DNA of 55,527 nt from Fidelibacterota bacterium. Its GTDB lineage: Bacteria; Pseudomonadota; Alphaproteobacteria; Rhodospirillales; Rhodospirillaceae. Under the pieces are notes generated by a model. The model ran no database searches. It was given only the letters and a program-made list of their open reading frames with translations, and had not been told where the DNA came from. Position numbers and translations under genes: made by a program. The stretch covers positions 1 through 55,527 of the forward strand of contig CANJLF010000019.1 in assembly GCA_947475295.1 (NCBI GenBank). Reading direction: 5' to 3'. Below are positions 41,607-48,909 of this stretch, in pieces (the stretch's first letter is position 1; the number at the start of each line of letters is the position of its first letter).

Positions 41607-41913
41607 GTTGGCCTCCTTTAGAAAACGCAGGTATGCGCATATTCGGCCTTTGCGGATATCGCAAAGCCTTCTCTTTGAATCCGGCGTCGTCTTGGGGAGA
41701 GCCCTCCTCGTCTTGGGGGGGCCATCGTAAAGGCAAGCGTAGAACTCGCCCTCTATATGGGCGTCGCAGCGCGGTAATGCAACCCCACATGAGACAATCG
41801 CCGCGCCGTCCGGTGATCAAGCGCTCAGCGGCCCGACCACGGCTGCGCCTGAGCTATCGCCCCGCGTGTAAACTTACATAATATCTAGCATTGAGAATAG
41901 GGGAGGGGCCGTC
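41607..41913. other. Intergenic region upstream of the csp gene and of a truncated gene
   Basis: A 307-bp divergent gap. Minus-strand features for csp are a CGCCC...GGGCG hairpin near 41745 and two copies of CCCCAAGACGA (near 41690 and 41715). On the plus strand, near its right end, an SD-like GGGGAGGGG (41900-41908) precedes ATG 41914. No ORF in the gap looks coding. Confidence 0.4.
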
Positions 41914-41985
41914 ATGAAGTATCAAATCCTGCGTTTTTGTGTCACGTTCAGCCTGGTCACCAGCGTTATCACCCCAGCTTGTCGC
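41914..41985 (+). pseudogene. 5' remnant of an exported-protein gene (signal peptide only)
   Basis: A very strong SD (GGGGAGGGG, 41900-41908) precedes ATG 41914, which opens MKYQILRFCVTFSLVTSVITPA, a plausible signal peptide. The reading frame then enters sequence antisense to the PRC-barrel gene and yields an Arg-rich nonsense peptide to 42144. The coding part therefore seems to end at about 41975-41985, where the convergent PRC gene also loses its 3' end. The family cannot be named from a signal peptide. Confidence 0.45.
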
Positions 41986-42256
41986 CGACGCCCAGGAACC
42001 CGCCCACAGATACGATGGCGTAGACAACTTTGTCGGTCCGCGAGACGATCAAATCGTCGACCATTCCGATTTTTTCATTGTTTTCGTTTACGACCGGCGC
42101 GCCCACCAGCTTACTGCCGCGATAGCCGCTGGAAACGCTCGTAACGTCGACTTTGTATTTGGCGATGGTCTGCGGCACGCCCTGAGCTTGGACGCCCACG
42201 GGGATGAGCGGGATGGCAGCGATTAGTCCGAACGCAAAAAGTAGTTCCTTCGTCAT
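41969..42256 (-). pseudogene. PRC-barrel domain protein, 3'-truncated
   Basis: Exported PRC-barrel protein with a signal peptide (residues 1-24, ending VQAQG). The domain runs YKVDVTSVSSGYRGSKLVGAPVVNENNEKIGMVDDLIVSRTDKVVYAIVSVGGFLGVGDKL. It stops directly after GVGDKL, where homologues continue with about 35-50 more residues (the last strands). None of the other frames resumes the domain, so this looks like loss of the 3' end, not a frameshift. It is preceded by an EcfG-type promoter (42295-42319). It might still make a 95-residue protein. PRC-barrel proteins of this type are common general-stress genes. Confidence 0.7.
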
Positions 42257-42294
42257 AACATCACCTAAAAGGTTGTTGGAGTGATCGAAGGTAT

Positions 42295-42319
42295 AACGTT
42301 CTCCGGAACCGAGAGTTCC
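42295..42319 (-). promoter_or_regulatory. EcfG-type general stress promoter upstream of the PRC-barrel gene
   Basis: On the minus strand GGAAC (42319-42315), a 16-bp spacer and CGTT (42298-42295) match the EcfG consensus exactly. The predicted start site lies about 30 bp before the PRC ATG. Confidence 0.75.
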
Positions 42320-42330
42320 GCGGGATGGGC

Positions 42331-42492
42331 TTATTTGCCGCTTTTCTTGCCCGTGTCGTCGGGCATGTCTCGGGTCTTCTCATCGAGCGTTTCGAGGAGC
42401 TTGACTAGATTCGGCGGCAAAGGTTCGGCCGCCACAGCATCAAAGATGTTGTGGAGTTGCTTATCCAGCCATGAATCGAAGGCGGTGTTCAT
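42331..42492 (-). CDS. nepR: NepR-like anti-sigma factor (general stress response)
   Basis: NepR holds EcfG sigma inactive until phosphorylated PhyR sequesters NepR. From ATG 42492 (MNTAFDSWLDKQLHNIF) it is 53 residues, near the family length. The core LDKQLHNIFDAVAAEPLPPNLVKLLETLDEK matches the two-helix NepR pattern, with the acidic-Pro break (AEPLPPNL). The frame is open upstream to 42726, with basic, Ser/Thr-rich sequence that does not look like NepR; a longer start is possible. Neither a complete ecfG nor phyR is present in the window, but a sigma-like remnant lies upstream and two EcfG-type promoters flank the gene. Confidence 0.65.
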   Translation of the reverse strand: MNTAFDSWLDKQLHNIFDAVAAEPLPPNLVKLLETLDEKTRDMPDDTGKKSGK

Positions 42493-42709
42493 CTTTGAAG
42501 AAGACTCCGTACGGGTGGTCTTCGGGGAATTCGCGCCGGCTTTGCTTTTGAGTGGCGGTTTTTCAGTCACAACAGAATATGGCCGATCGACTATGGACCC
42601 CTTCCGGGAATCCGCGCCATGTAATATATCGTCAATTGCCGCAAGGGCAGCATTTACGACACCGATATGCATTGTAGCCCGCATTCTGCGGGGGAGCCAA
42701 TCTTTAGGT

Positions 42710-42907
42710 CTATGTCCAAGCCCCATTTTCTGACGCGTTAGCCGAGGAAGTCGAACGGGGGGTTTCGGCGGCCTCGTCGTAGCTGATCCCTTTGACAGCC
42801 AGCAGGATCAGGTCCTGGCACTCGTTGGCGGGCTCATAACGCTCGCAATGATGCGCATAGCGGAAACGCGCAAGTCCCGCCGTTAGGCGGAACCAAACCA
42901 TCCCCAC
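42710..42907 (-). pseudogene. Sigma-factor-like (EcfG/PhyR region 4) remnant
   Basis: A 65-codon frame contains ANECQDLILLAVKGISYDEAAE, which resembles the first helices of sigma region 4 in EcfG sigma factors and PhyR (pattern REALILVAVEGLSYEEAA). The HTH that should follow is missing: the sequence turns to a Ser/Asn-rich stretch and stops at 42710. Nothing sigma-like precedes it because a stop lies 5 codons upstream. It is probably a decayed copy; the match rests on about 20 residues. Confidence 0.35.
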
Positions 42908-42913
42908 AGCGTT
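42889..42913 (+). promoter_or_regulatory. EcfG-type general stress promoter upstream of the BON lipoprotein gene
   Basis: GGAAC (42889-42893), a 16-bp spacer and CGTT (42910-42913) match the alphaproteobacterial EcfG consensus exactly. The predicted start site is near 42920, about 54 bp before the ATG at 42974. Confidence 0.8.
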
Positions 42914-42973
42914 CTATGAGGAGAAATGAGGACGTCCCTATTGTGGGCGTCCATTGTCATAAGGAATGAAGCC

Positions 42974-43321
42974 ATGTCGAACACCCTGCGCCGTAATTTG
43001 ATCCTTTCGTCCGTGATGATCCCGCTGGCCTTAGGTCTCGCGGCTTGCGGCGGCGGTTATGACAACCGGCGCCACGCCGAAGCCATGTATCTCAATGATC
43101 GCGGTGAAGCTCTGGAAGATGCTGCTCTGACCTCGAAGGTCGCGGCTTTGATTACCGAAGACCGCAGCCTGCAGGGCTCTGAAATTCACGTGACAACGTC
43201 CGGGAATACGGTCCGTCTCACCGGCTATGTGGCGTCACGGAATGACGGCCTGCGCGCCGAAGACCTGGCGCACGACGTGCCGGGCGTGCGCCGCGTCCAT
43301 AACGATCTGGATATCCGCTAA
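42974..43321 (+). CDS. BON domain lipoprotein (OsmY-like)
   Basis: A 115-residue envelope lipoprotein. ATG 42974 (MSNTLRRNLILSSVM) has AAGGA 8 bp upstream; an ATG at 42926 lies nearly on the predicted transcription start and is unlikely. The lipobox is LAAC, followed by GGGYDNRR. A single BON domain follows (LTSKVAALITEDRSLQGSEI then NTVRLTGYVASRND...GVRRVHNDLDIR), a phospholipid-binding fold found in OsmY-like stress proteins. Its EcfG-type promoter and the adjacent nepR place it in the general stress response. Confidence 0.88.
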   Translation: MSNTLRRNLILSSVMIPLALGLAACGGGYDNRRHAEAMYLNDRGEALEDAALTSKVAALITEDRSLQGSEIHVTTSGNTVRLTGYVASRNDGLRAEDLAHDVPGVRRVHNDLDIR

Positions 43322-43330
43322 GCCCCCTGC

Positions 43331-45265
43331 CTAAGCCGTCGGCGTGGTGTCTTCGGGGACTCGGTAGCCCATCAGCATGCCGCGGTCCTCGAGCTGGCGC
43401 AGGATAAACGCTGCCGCTTCCTCGGCCGTCATCTTGGTGGTGTCGATGCGCACCTCGGGCTTCTCCGGCGTCTCATAGGGCGAGCTGATGCCGGTGAAGT
43501 TCTTGATCTCGCCGGCGCGCGCCTTTTTGTAAAGGCCCTTAGGATCGCGCTTCTCGGCTTCTTCCAGCGGCGTATCGACGAACACTTCCAGGAACTCGTC
43601 GTCCTCCAGCAGGTCGCGGGCTAGCCTGCGCTCGGCCCGGAACGGCGAGATGAAAGAGACGAGCGTGATCAGGCCGGCATCGACCATCAGTTTGGAGACC
43701 TCGGCGACGCGCCGGATATTCTCGACGCGGTCGGTATCGGCAAAGCCAAGGTCGCGATTGAGCCCGTGACGCACGTTGTCGCCGTCCAGCATGTAAGTGT
43801 GGCGTCCCAGGGCATAAAGCTGTTTTTCCACCAGATTGGCGATGGTCGACTTGCCGGAGCCCGAAAGGCCCGTGAACCACAGCACGCAGGCTTTCTGGCC
43901 CTTCAGCGCGGCGCGCACGCTCTTGTCCACGTCCACCGCTTGCCAATGGATGTTTTGCGAACGCCGCAGCGCGAACTGGATCATGCCCGCCGCCACGGTG
44001 GCATTGGTCATGCGGTCGATGAGAATGAAGCCGCCGGTATCCTTGTTCTCGGTGTAGGCGTCGAAGGGAATCGGCTGATCGACGCTGAGATTGACGCTCG
44101 CGATCTCGTTCAGCTCCAGCGCCTTGGCGGCCAGCTGCTCCAGTGTGTTGACGTGGATCTTATGCTTGATCTCGGTGACCGAGGCCGAGATGACGCGCGC
44201 GCCGATCTTCAGCCAATAGGGCCGGCCCGGCAGCAATGGCGCATCGCTCATCCAGACCAGCATGGCGTTGAACTGATCGGCGACACCGGCTAAGGCTTCA
44301 GCGCTCGCCAGCAGGTCGCCGCGGCTGATGTCGATTTCGTCCTTGAGTGTGATGGTGACGGATTGGCCGGCGATGGCTTCTTTCAGGTCGCCGTCCTTGG
44401 TCACGATGCGCGCGACCCGGCTTTCCCGCGCCGACGGCAACGCCCGGATGCGGTCGCCGGGGCGCACCACGCCGCTCGTGATCTGCCCGGAGAAGCCGCG
44501 GAAGTCCAGATCGGGCCGGTTGACCCACTGCACCCACATGCGGAAGGGCGCGCTGCGGACCTGTTCTTCGATCTCCACCGTTTCCAGGTGACGCATCAGC
44601 GTCGGGCCCTTGTACCAGGGCGTGTTGGTGCTGGCCTCGGTGATGTTGTCGCCTTTGAGGCCTGAGATCGGTATGGCGAGAATGTTCTCGAAACCGATTT
44701 GCTTGGCGAAGGCGCGATAGTCGGCGACGATCTTATCAAAGGTCTCTTGCGAATAGCCCACCAGATCCATCTTATTGATGGCCAGCACGACGTTCTTGAT
44801 GCCGATCAAGGAGACCAGGAAAGAATGGCGGCGGGTCTGCACCAGTACGCCCTTGCGGGCATCCATCAGGATCACCGCGAGGTCGGCGGTGGAGGCGCCG
44901 GTCACCATGTTGCGGGTGTACTGCTCGTGCCCGGGCGTGTCGGCGACGATAAATTTACGTTTGTCGGTCGAGAAGAAGCGGTAGGCAACGTCGATGGTGA
45001 TGCCCTGTTCACGCTCTGCGGCAAGCCCATCCACCAGCAGCGCGAAGTCGATCTCGCCGCCTTGGGTACCGACTTTCTTGGAATCGCTTTCAAGGGCCGC
45101 CAGCTGATCCTCGAAGATCATCTTGGAATCGTACAACAGCCGCCCGATCAGCGTGGACTTGCCGTCGTCGACGCTGCCGCAGGTAATGAAGCGCAAGAGG
45201 CCCTTTTGCTGGTGTACCTTGAGGTACTCCAGGATGTCCTTCTCGATGAGGTCCGAAACATCCAT
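43331..45265 (-). CDS. cysNC: Bifunctional sulfate adenylyltransferase subunit 1 / adenylylsulfate kinase
   Basis: The CysN part is the GTPase subunit of ATP sulfurylase; the CysC part phosphorylates APS to PAPS. Of 644 residues, 1 to about 440 are the EF-Tu-like GTPase: P-loop [34 protein letters not shown]. The C-terminal part from about 450 is APS kinase, with P-loop GLSGSGKS near 466 and [15 protein letters not shown]. Its ATG overlaps the cysD stop by one base (TGATG). The APS reductase in the window uses APS, so PAPS made here may serve other sulfation. Confidence 0.96.
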   Translation of the reverse strand: MDVSDLIEKDILEYLKVHQQKGLLRFITCGSVDDGKSTLIGRLLYDSKMIFEDQLAALESDSKKVGTQGGEIDFALLVDGLAAEREQGITIDVAYRFFSTDKRKFIVADTPGHEQYTRNMVTGASTADLAVILMDARKGVLVQTRRHSFLVSLIGIKNVVLAINKMDLVGYSQETFDKIVADYRAFAKQIGFENILAIPISGLKGDNITEASTNTPWYKGPTLMRHLETVEIEEQVRSAPFRMWVQWVNRPDLDFRGFSGQITSGVVRPGDRIRALPSARESRVARIVTKDGDLKEAIAGQSVTITLKDEIDISRGDLLASAEALAGVADQFNAMLVWMSDAPLLPGRPYWLKIGARVISASVTEIKHKIHVNTLEQLAAKALELNEIASVNLSVDQPIPFDAYTENKDTGGFILIDRMTNATVAAGMIQFALRRSQNIHWQAVDVDKSVRAALKGQKACVLWFTGLSGSGKSTIANLVEKQLYALGRHTYMLDGDNVRHGLNRDLGFADTDRVENIRRVAEVSKLMVDAGLITLVSFISPFRAERRLARDLLEDDEFLEVFVDTPLEEAEKRDPKGLYKKARAGEIKNFTGISSPYETPEKPEVRIDTTKMTAEEAAAFILRQLEDRGMLMGYRVPEDTTPTA

Positions 45266-46167
45266 CAGAAGTAGCCTTCCTGCTTCTTTTTCTCCATGGA
45301 CGCCGCGGCGTCATGATCGATGACACGGCCCTGGCGCTCGGAGCTTTTGGTCAGCAGCATTTCCTGAATGATGTCGGGCAAGGTGGCGGCTTCGCTCTCG
45401 ATGGCGCCGGTCAGCGGATAGCAGCCAAGCGTGCGGAAGCGCACCTTCTTCATCATCGGCTTTTCGCCGGGCAGCAGCGGCATGCGGTCGTCGTCGACCA
45501 TGATCAGCGTGCCGCCGCGGTTCACTACGGGTCGCTCGGCCGCGTAGTACAGGGGAACAATCGGGATCTTTTCCAGATAGATGTATTGCCACACATCCAA
45601 CTCGGTCCAGTTGGAGATCGGAAACACGCGGATGCTTTCGCCCTTATGCTTCTTGGCGTTGTACAGGCGCCAAAGCTCGGGGCGCTGTTGCTTGGGGTCC
45701 CAGCGGTGCTGCGCCGAGCGGAACGAGAAAATGCGCTCCTTGGCGCGGGATTTCTCCTCGTCGCGGCGGGCCCCGCCGAAGGCGGCGTCGAATTTGTATT
45801 TGTCTAAAGCCTGCTTCAGCCCCTCGGTCTTCCACATGTCGGTATGCAGTGCCGAGCCATGGTCGAAGGGATTGATGTTCTTCGCCAGTGCTTCAGGGTT
45901 CTTATAAACCAGGAGTTCAAAACCCAGCTCCTTGGCCATGCGCTCGCGCATTTCGTACATGGCTTTGAACTTCCATGTCGTGTCCACATGCAGAAGCGGA
46001 AACGGCGGCTTGGACGGATAGAACGCTTTGGCCGCCAAATGCAGCATCACGGCGCTGTCCTTGCCGATGGAATACAGCATCACCGGGTTGTCGCACTCGG
46101 CGACAACTTCCCGCATGATGTGGATGCTCTCCGCTTCAAGGCGCTGGAGATTGTTCAAGCCCGGCAT
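45265..46167 (-). CDS. cysD: Sulfate adenylyltransferase subunit 2
   Basis: Catalytic ATP-PPi-loop subunit of ATP sulfurylase, which activates sulfate to APS. The 300-residue protein has the PP-loop [17 protein letters not shown] near residue 33 and the conserved [20 protein letters not shown] segment. The N terminus is [20 protein letters not shown]. It is the first gene of cysD-cysNC; the two genes overlap by one base, so they are translationally coupled. No terminator separates it from the 253-bp upstream gap. Confidence 0.97.
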   Translation of the reverse strand: MPGLNNLQRLEAESIHIMREVVAECDNPVMLYSIGKDSAVMLHLAAKAFYPSKPPFPLLHVDTTWKFKAMYEMRERMAKELGFELLVYKNPEALAKNINPFDHGSALHTDMWKTEGLKQALDKYKFDAAFGGARRDEEKSRAKERIFSFRSAQHRWDPKQQRPELWRLYNAKKHKGESIRVFPISNWTELDVWQYIYLEKIPIVPLYYAAERPVVNRGGTLIMVDDDRMPLLPGEKPMMKKVRFRTLGCYPLTGAIESEAATLPDIIQEMLLTKSSERQGRVIDHDAAASMEKKKQEGYF

Positions 46168-46214
46168 CGTTCTTCACTTTTTCGATAAAGCCACGACGAG
46201 CGACCCGCGATGCG

Positions 46215-46331
46215 ACGTAGCGCCCGGGGTTCTGTCCTTCTTGCGTCGGATTGATCCCGTCTCACTGTATTATTGCCGCCTTGATGCGCTAACACGACTG
46301 GTCCCAAGGCAAAACCCGGTGTGCGCTACGT
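46215..46331. repeat. 117-bp element bounded by a 9-bp perfect inverted repeat
   Basis: ACGTAGCGC (46215-46223) and GCGCTACGT (46323-46331) are exact inverted copies. The pairing extends inward imperfectly (CCGGGGTT against AACCCGG). The interior has no ORF. It lies between cysD and the binding-protein gene. It could be a small palindromic element or a structured leader. Confidence 0.4.
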
Positions 46332-46420
46332 CTTGCATATGAATCCTTTGCCATTTTACGGCTATAGGAGAAGAAAAATCCCCAAAGCCGCGGGACAGGT
46401 ACAGAGTCTTGCGCAGGCGC

Positions 46421-47446
46421 CTAGCGTAGACGTGGGGCGTACATCAGGCCGCCCTCAGTCCAGAGCCGGTTGAGCCCGCGCTCCAGTTTGATGGGGCTGC
46501 CCCGGCCCACATTGCGGTCGAAAACCTCGCCGTAATTCCCCACCGTCTTGATGATGTTGTAGGCCCAGTTTTCGGCAAGGCCCAGGGCCGCGCCGTTGCC
46601 TGCGACCTCGCCCATAAACTGCTTGGTTTCCACATCGCGGTGGGCCGTCCCGGCGCCGTCGATATTTTGCGAGGTGATGCCGCGCTCCTCCGCCGCGATC
46701 ATGGCGAAAATGCTCCAGCGCACAATTTCAAAGAACTGGTCGTCGCCCTGGCGCACCAGAGGTGCCAGCGGTTCCTTCGAGATCAGTTCCGGCAGAATGT
46801 CGTAGGCCTCGCTGCCGCCGGCCATGGCCGCGCGCGCCGCACCCAGCCATGACACATCGGCTGAATAAGCCGCGCAGGCTCCGGATTTCAGCGCGCGCTC
46901 GGCCTGGGCGTTGTCCGGGACGGGAAGGGCGGTGAGGGAGAGGCCGCTGGCTTTGAAGTATTCGGCGACGCTGGTGGCATGGGCTTCGACGGCTTGCACG
47001 CAGACTGCTTTGCCGTTCAGCTGCTTGGCGCCGCGGATGCCGCTTTTCTTAGGCACCATGAAGCCTTGGCCGTCATAGAAGGTGATGGGCCCGAACATCA
47101 GCCCGTTGGTGGTGGCGCGGGTCAGCGACCAGGTGATCCGGCGCGCGACAATATCGATGGCGTCGGCGTCCTTCAGTTGCTGAACGTTCTGGGCGATGAC
47201 GAATTTGATTTTGTCGGGTGATCCGAAAATCGCCGCCGCGACCGCCCGGCAGGTGTCCACATCCAGGCCCTGAAAGCCGCCCTTGCCATCGTCGGCGGCA
47301 AAGCCGCCGACGGCGGGGAGAATGCCGCAGGTCAAAACCCCCCGGGCCCGGATGCCGTCCAGGCGCCCGGCCGCGGCGGGGCCGGCGCCGAGCAGCCCCA
47401 AGGCCAGGACAAGGAAGAGCATTAATCCGGTGGTTTTCGTGGACAT
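46421..47446 (-). CDS. Amino-acid ABC transporter substrate-binding protein (AapJ/BztA-like)
   Basis: Periplasmic binding protein of 341 residues, the length of the general L-amino-acid binding proteins AapJ/BztA. The signal peptide covers residues 1-26 (LMLFLVLALGLLGAGPAAAG). The SBP_bac_3 fold starts GRLDGIRARGVLTCGI, with GFQGLDVDTCRAVAAAIFG, typical of this subgroup, and ENWAYNIIKTVGNYGEVFDRN near the C terminus. No permease or ATPase genes are adjacent, so it is either an orphan that uses a transporter elsewhere or has another role. Confidence 0.88.
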   Translation of the reverse strand: MSTKTTGLMLFLVLALGLLGAGPAAAGRLDGIRARGVLTCGILPAVGGFAADDGKGGFQGLDVDTCRAVAAAIFGSPDKIKFVIAQNVQQLKDADAIDIVARRITWSLTRATTNGLMFGPITFYDGQGFMVPKKSGIRGAKQLNGKAVCVQAVEAHATSVAEYFKASGLSLTALPVPDNAQAERALKSGACAAYSADVSWLGAARAAMAGGSEAYDILPELISKEPLAPLVRQGDDQFFEIVRWSIFAMIAAEERGITSQNIDGAGTAHRDVETKQFMGEVAGNGAALGLAENWAYNIIKTVGNYGEVFDRNVGRGSPIKLERGLNRLWTEGGLMYAPRLR

Positions 47447-47765
47447 CGCTGGGACCTTAAATCCTCCGGCCGAGCCCGTCTAAGTGATTATAAAGCACCG
47501 GATTTTGTCGCTTTGCGGGCGAAAACGGGGCCTACGTTCCGGTTTCCGGCGGCAAAGCATTTCGTAATATAGAAATTTCTTCTTTTCCGGGTCGGCGGCG
47601 TAGGGAAACTTTGTTTAGAATACCCCGGGACATCAGGGAGACGGAGAAGATTGTTTCTTCGGAAGCCCTTTGGGCCTATGTGTGCCTCGCTCGCGATGGT
47701 AACCGAGCCCCGGATGAACCAGGGGCCGGATATCCCAGCGTTTATCTCAGAAATAAGGACAGAGC
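47447..47765. other. Intergenic region upstream of cobA and of the binding-protein gene
   Basis: A 319-bp divergent gap. No coding ORF is seen. An AT-richer stretch lies at 47560-47620, with TAGAAT near 47615 as a possible -10 but no clear -35. AAGGA 7 bp before GTG 47766 is the cobA SD. Nothing resembles a SAM or cobalamin riboswitch. Confidence 0.4.
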
Positions 47766-48572
47766 GTGAGCAGTTTGGATCTTCTTTTCGGCACGCAATC
47801 CAGCGCTGCCAAGGGCGGGGATATCCGCAAGGTGACGCTGGTCGGCGCAGGCCCCGGAGACCCGGGTCTTTTGACGCGCAAAGGCTTCGACGCACTGCAG
47901 TCGGCCGACGTGGTGTTTTTTGACGAACTGGTGTCGCCGGAGATCATCGATCTGCTTCAGCCCCAGACCCGCTGCATCTATGTCGGCAAGCCGTGCGGGT
48001 CGGCAGCGATGTCCCAGAGCGACATTATCGAACAATTGATCCGTGCTGCGCGCGCGGGTTTGCGCGTCGTGCGCCTCAAGGGTGGCGATCCCATGGTCTT
48101 TGGCCGCAGCGGCGAGGAAATCGAAGCTTTGCGCGCCGCCAGCATCGAAGTGGATGTGGTGCCCGGCATTACCTCGGCCAGCGGCGCGGCATCCTCGACG
48201 CGCATTTCGTTGACTCATCGCGATTACGCCGCGCATGTTTCATTTGTGACCGCCGCGCGCCGCGAAGGCGAGCTGGCCGATATCCGCGGCTTAGCGGGCA
48301 AGGGTCGCACGCTGGTTGTCTATATGGGCATCGCGCGGGCGCGGGCCTTGAGCGAAGCGCTGCAGGCCGACGGCGTCGATGCCGCGCTACCGATTGCGAT
48401 TGTCGAGAACGCCACACGCCCTGATGAACGCGTCATCATCACGACGGTCCGCGAATTGCCCAACACGGTCGCGCGCCAGAACGTGCGCAGCCCGGCGCTG
48501 TTTATCGTTGGCGATGTCGTGCGGACTTATGTTCCGGCAGACGCATCCGCCGCATCCGACGCGCGCGCCTGA
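47766..48572 (+). CDS. cobA: Uroporphyrinogen-III C-methyltransferase
   Basis: Adds two SAM-derived methyl groups to uroporphyrinogen III to give precorrin-2, the branch point to siroheme and cobalamin. The 268-residue protein has VTLVGAGPGDPGLLTRKGFDAL near residue 23, the VRLKGGDPMVFGRSGEE loop near 100 and VVPGITSASGAAS near 132. The start is GTG 47766, with an AAGGA SD. It heads a co-directional cluster ending with the precorrin-2 dehydrogenase gene, so siroheme for the adjacent sulfite reductase is its likely purpose. Confidence 0.96.
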   Translation: MSSLDLLFGTQSSAAKGGDIRKVTLVGAGPGDPGLLTRKGFDALQSADVVFFDELVSPEIIDLLQPQTRCIYVGKPCGSAAMSQSDIIEQLIRAARAGLRVVRLKGGDPMVFGRSGEEIEALRAASIEVDVVPGITSASGAASSTRISLTHRDYAAHVSFVTAARREGELADIRGLAGKGRTLVVYMGIARARALSEALQADGVDAALPIAIVENATRPDERVIITTVRELPNTVARQNVRSPALFIVGDVVRTYVPADASAASDARA

Positions 48573-48583
48573 GGAATACGCAG

Positions 48584-48901
48584 ATGGCGCAAGCCAAGTC
48601 CCAAAACAAGATTCTGACCGGCAACCGTCTGCGCAACGGCGAAACCGTCTACTACACCGCCGCCGGCGTGTGGTCGCCGTACGTGGCGGAAGCCAAGGTC
48701 GCGACGACACCGGAAGAAGCCGACGCGCTTGCCAAAATCGGCGCTGCCGCCTATGCCGCCAATCTGGTGATCGACGTCAATGTTATCGACGTCACCCCTG
48801 GCGGCGCGGCGAACCCGGCCCATATCCGGGAAGTCATCCGGGCCACCGGCCCCACCGTCCGCGCCGATCTCAACAAACCCGTCACGCCGCCGCAAAGGTA
48901 G
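48584..48901 (+). CDS. DUF2849 domain-containing protein
   Basis: A 105-residue soluble protein of the DUF2849 family, which is found almost only between cobA/cysG and cysI in alphaproteobacteria. Conserved segments are ILTGNRLRNGETVYYTAAGVWSP and VIDVNVIDVTPGG..PAHIREVIRATGPTVR. The function is unknown; position suggests a role with sulfite reductase. It lies 11 bp after cobA and 8 bp before cysI, so it is firmly inside the operon. Confidence 0.88.
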   Translation: MAQAKSQNKILTGNRLRNGETVYYTAAGVWSPYVAEAKVATTPEEADALAKIGAAAYAANLVIDVNVIDVTPGGAANPAHIREVIRATGPTVRADLNKPVTPPQR

Positions 48902-48909
48902 ACGCACCC

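Noticed and set aside
41578-41820. 80-codon minus-strand ORF overlapping the start of the cold-shock gene
   Set aside because: It overlaps the csp start in another frame and covers its leader; it has no protein pattern.
48379-48909. 177-codon upstream extension of cysI
   Set aside because: It overlaps cobA and the DUF2849 gene in another frame; GTG 48910 gives the family start.
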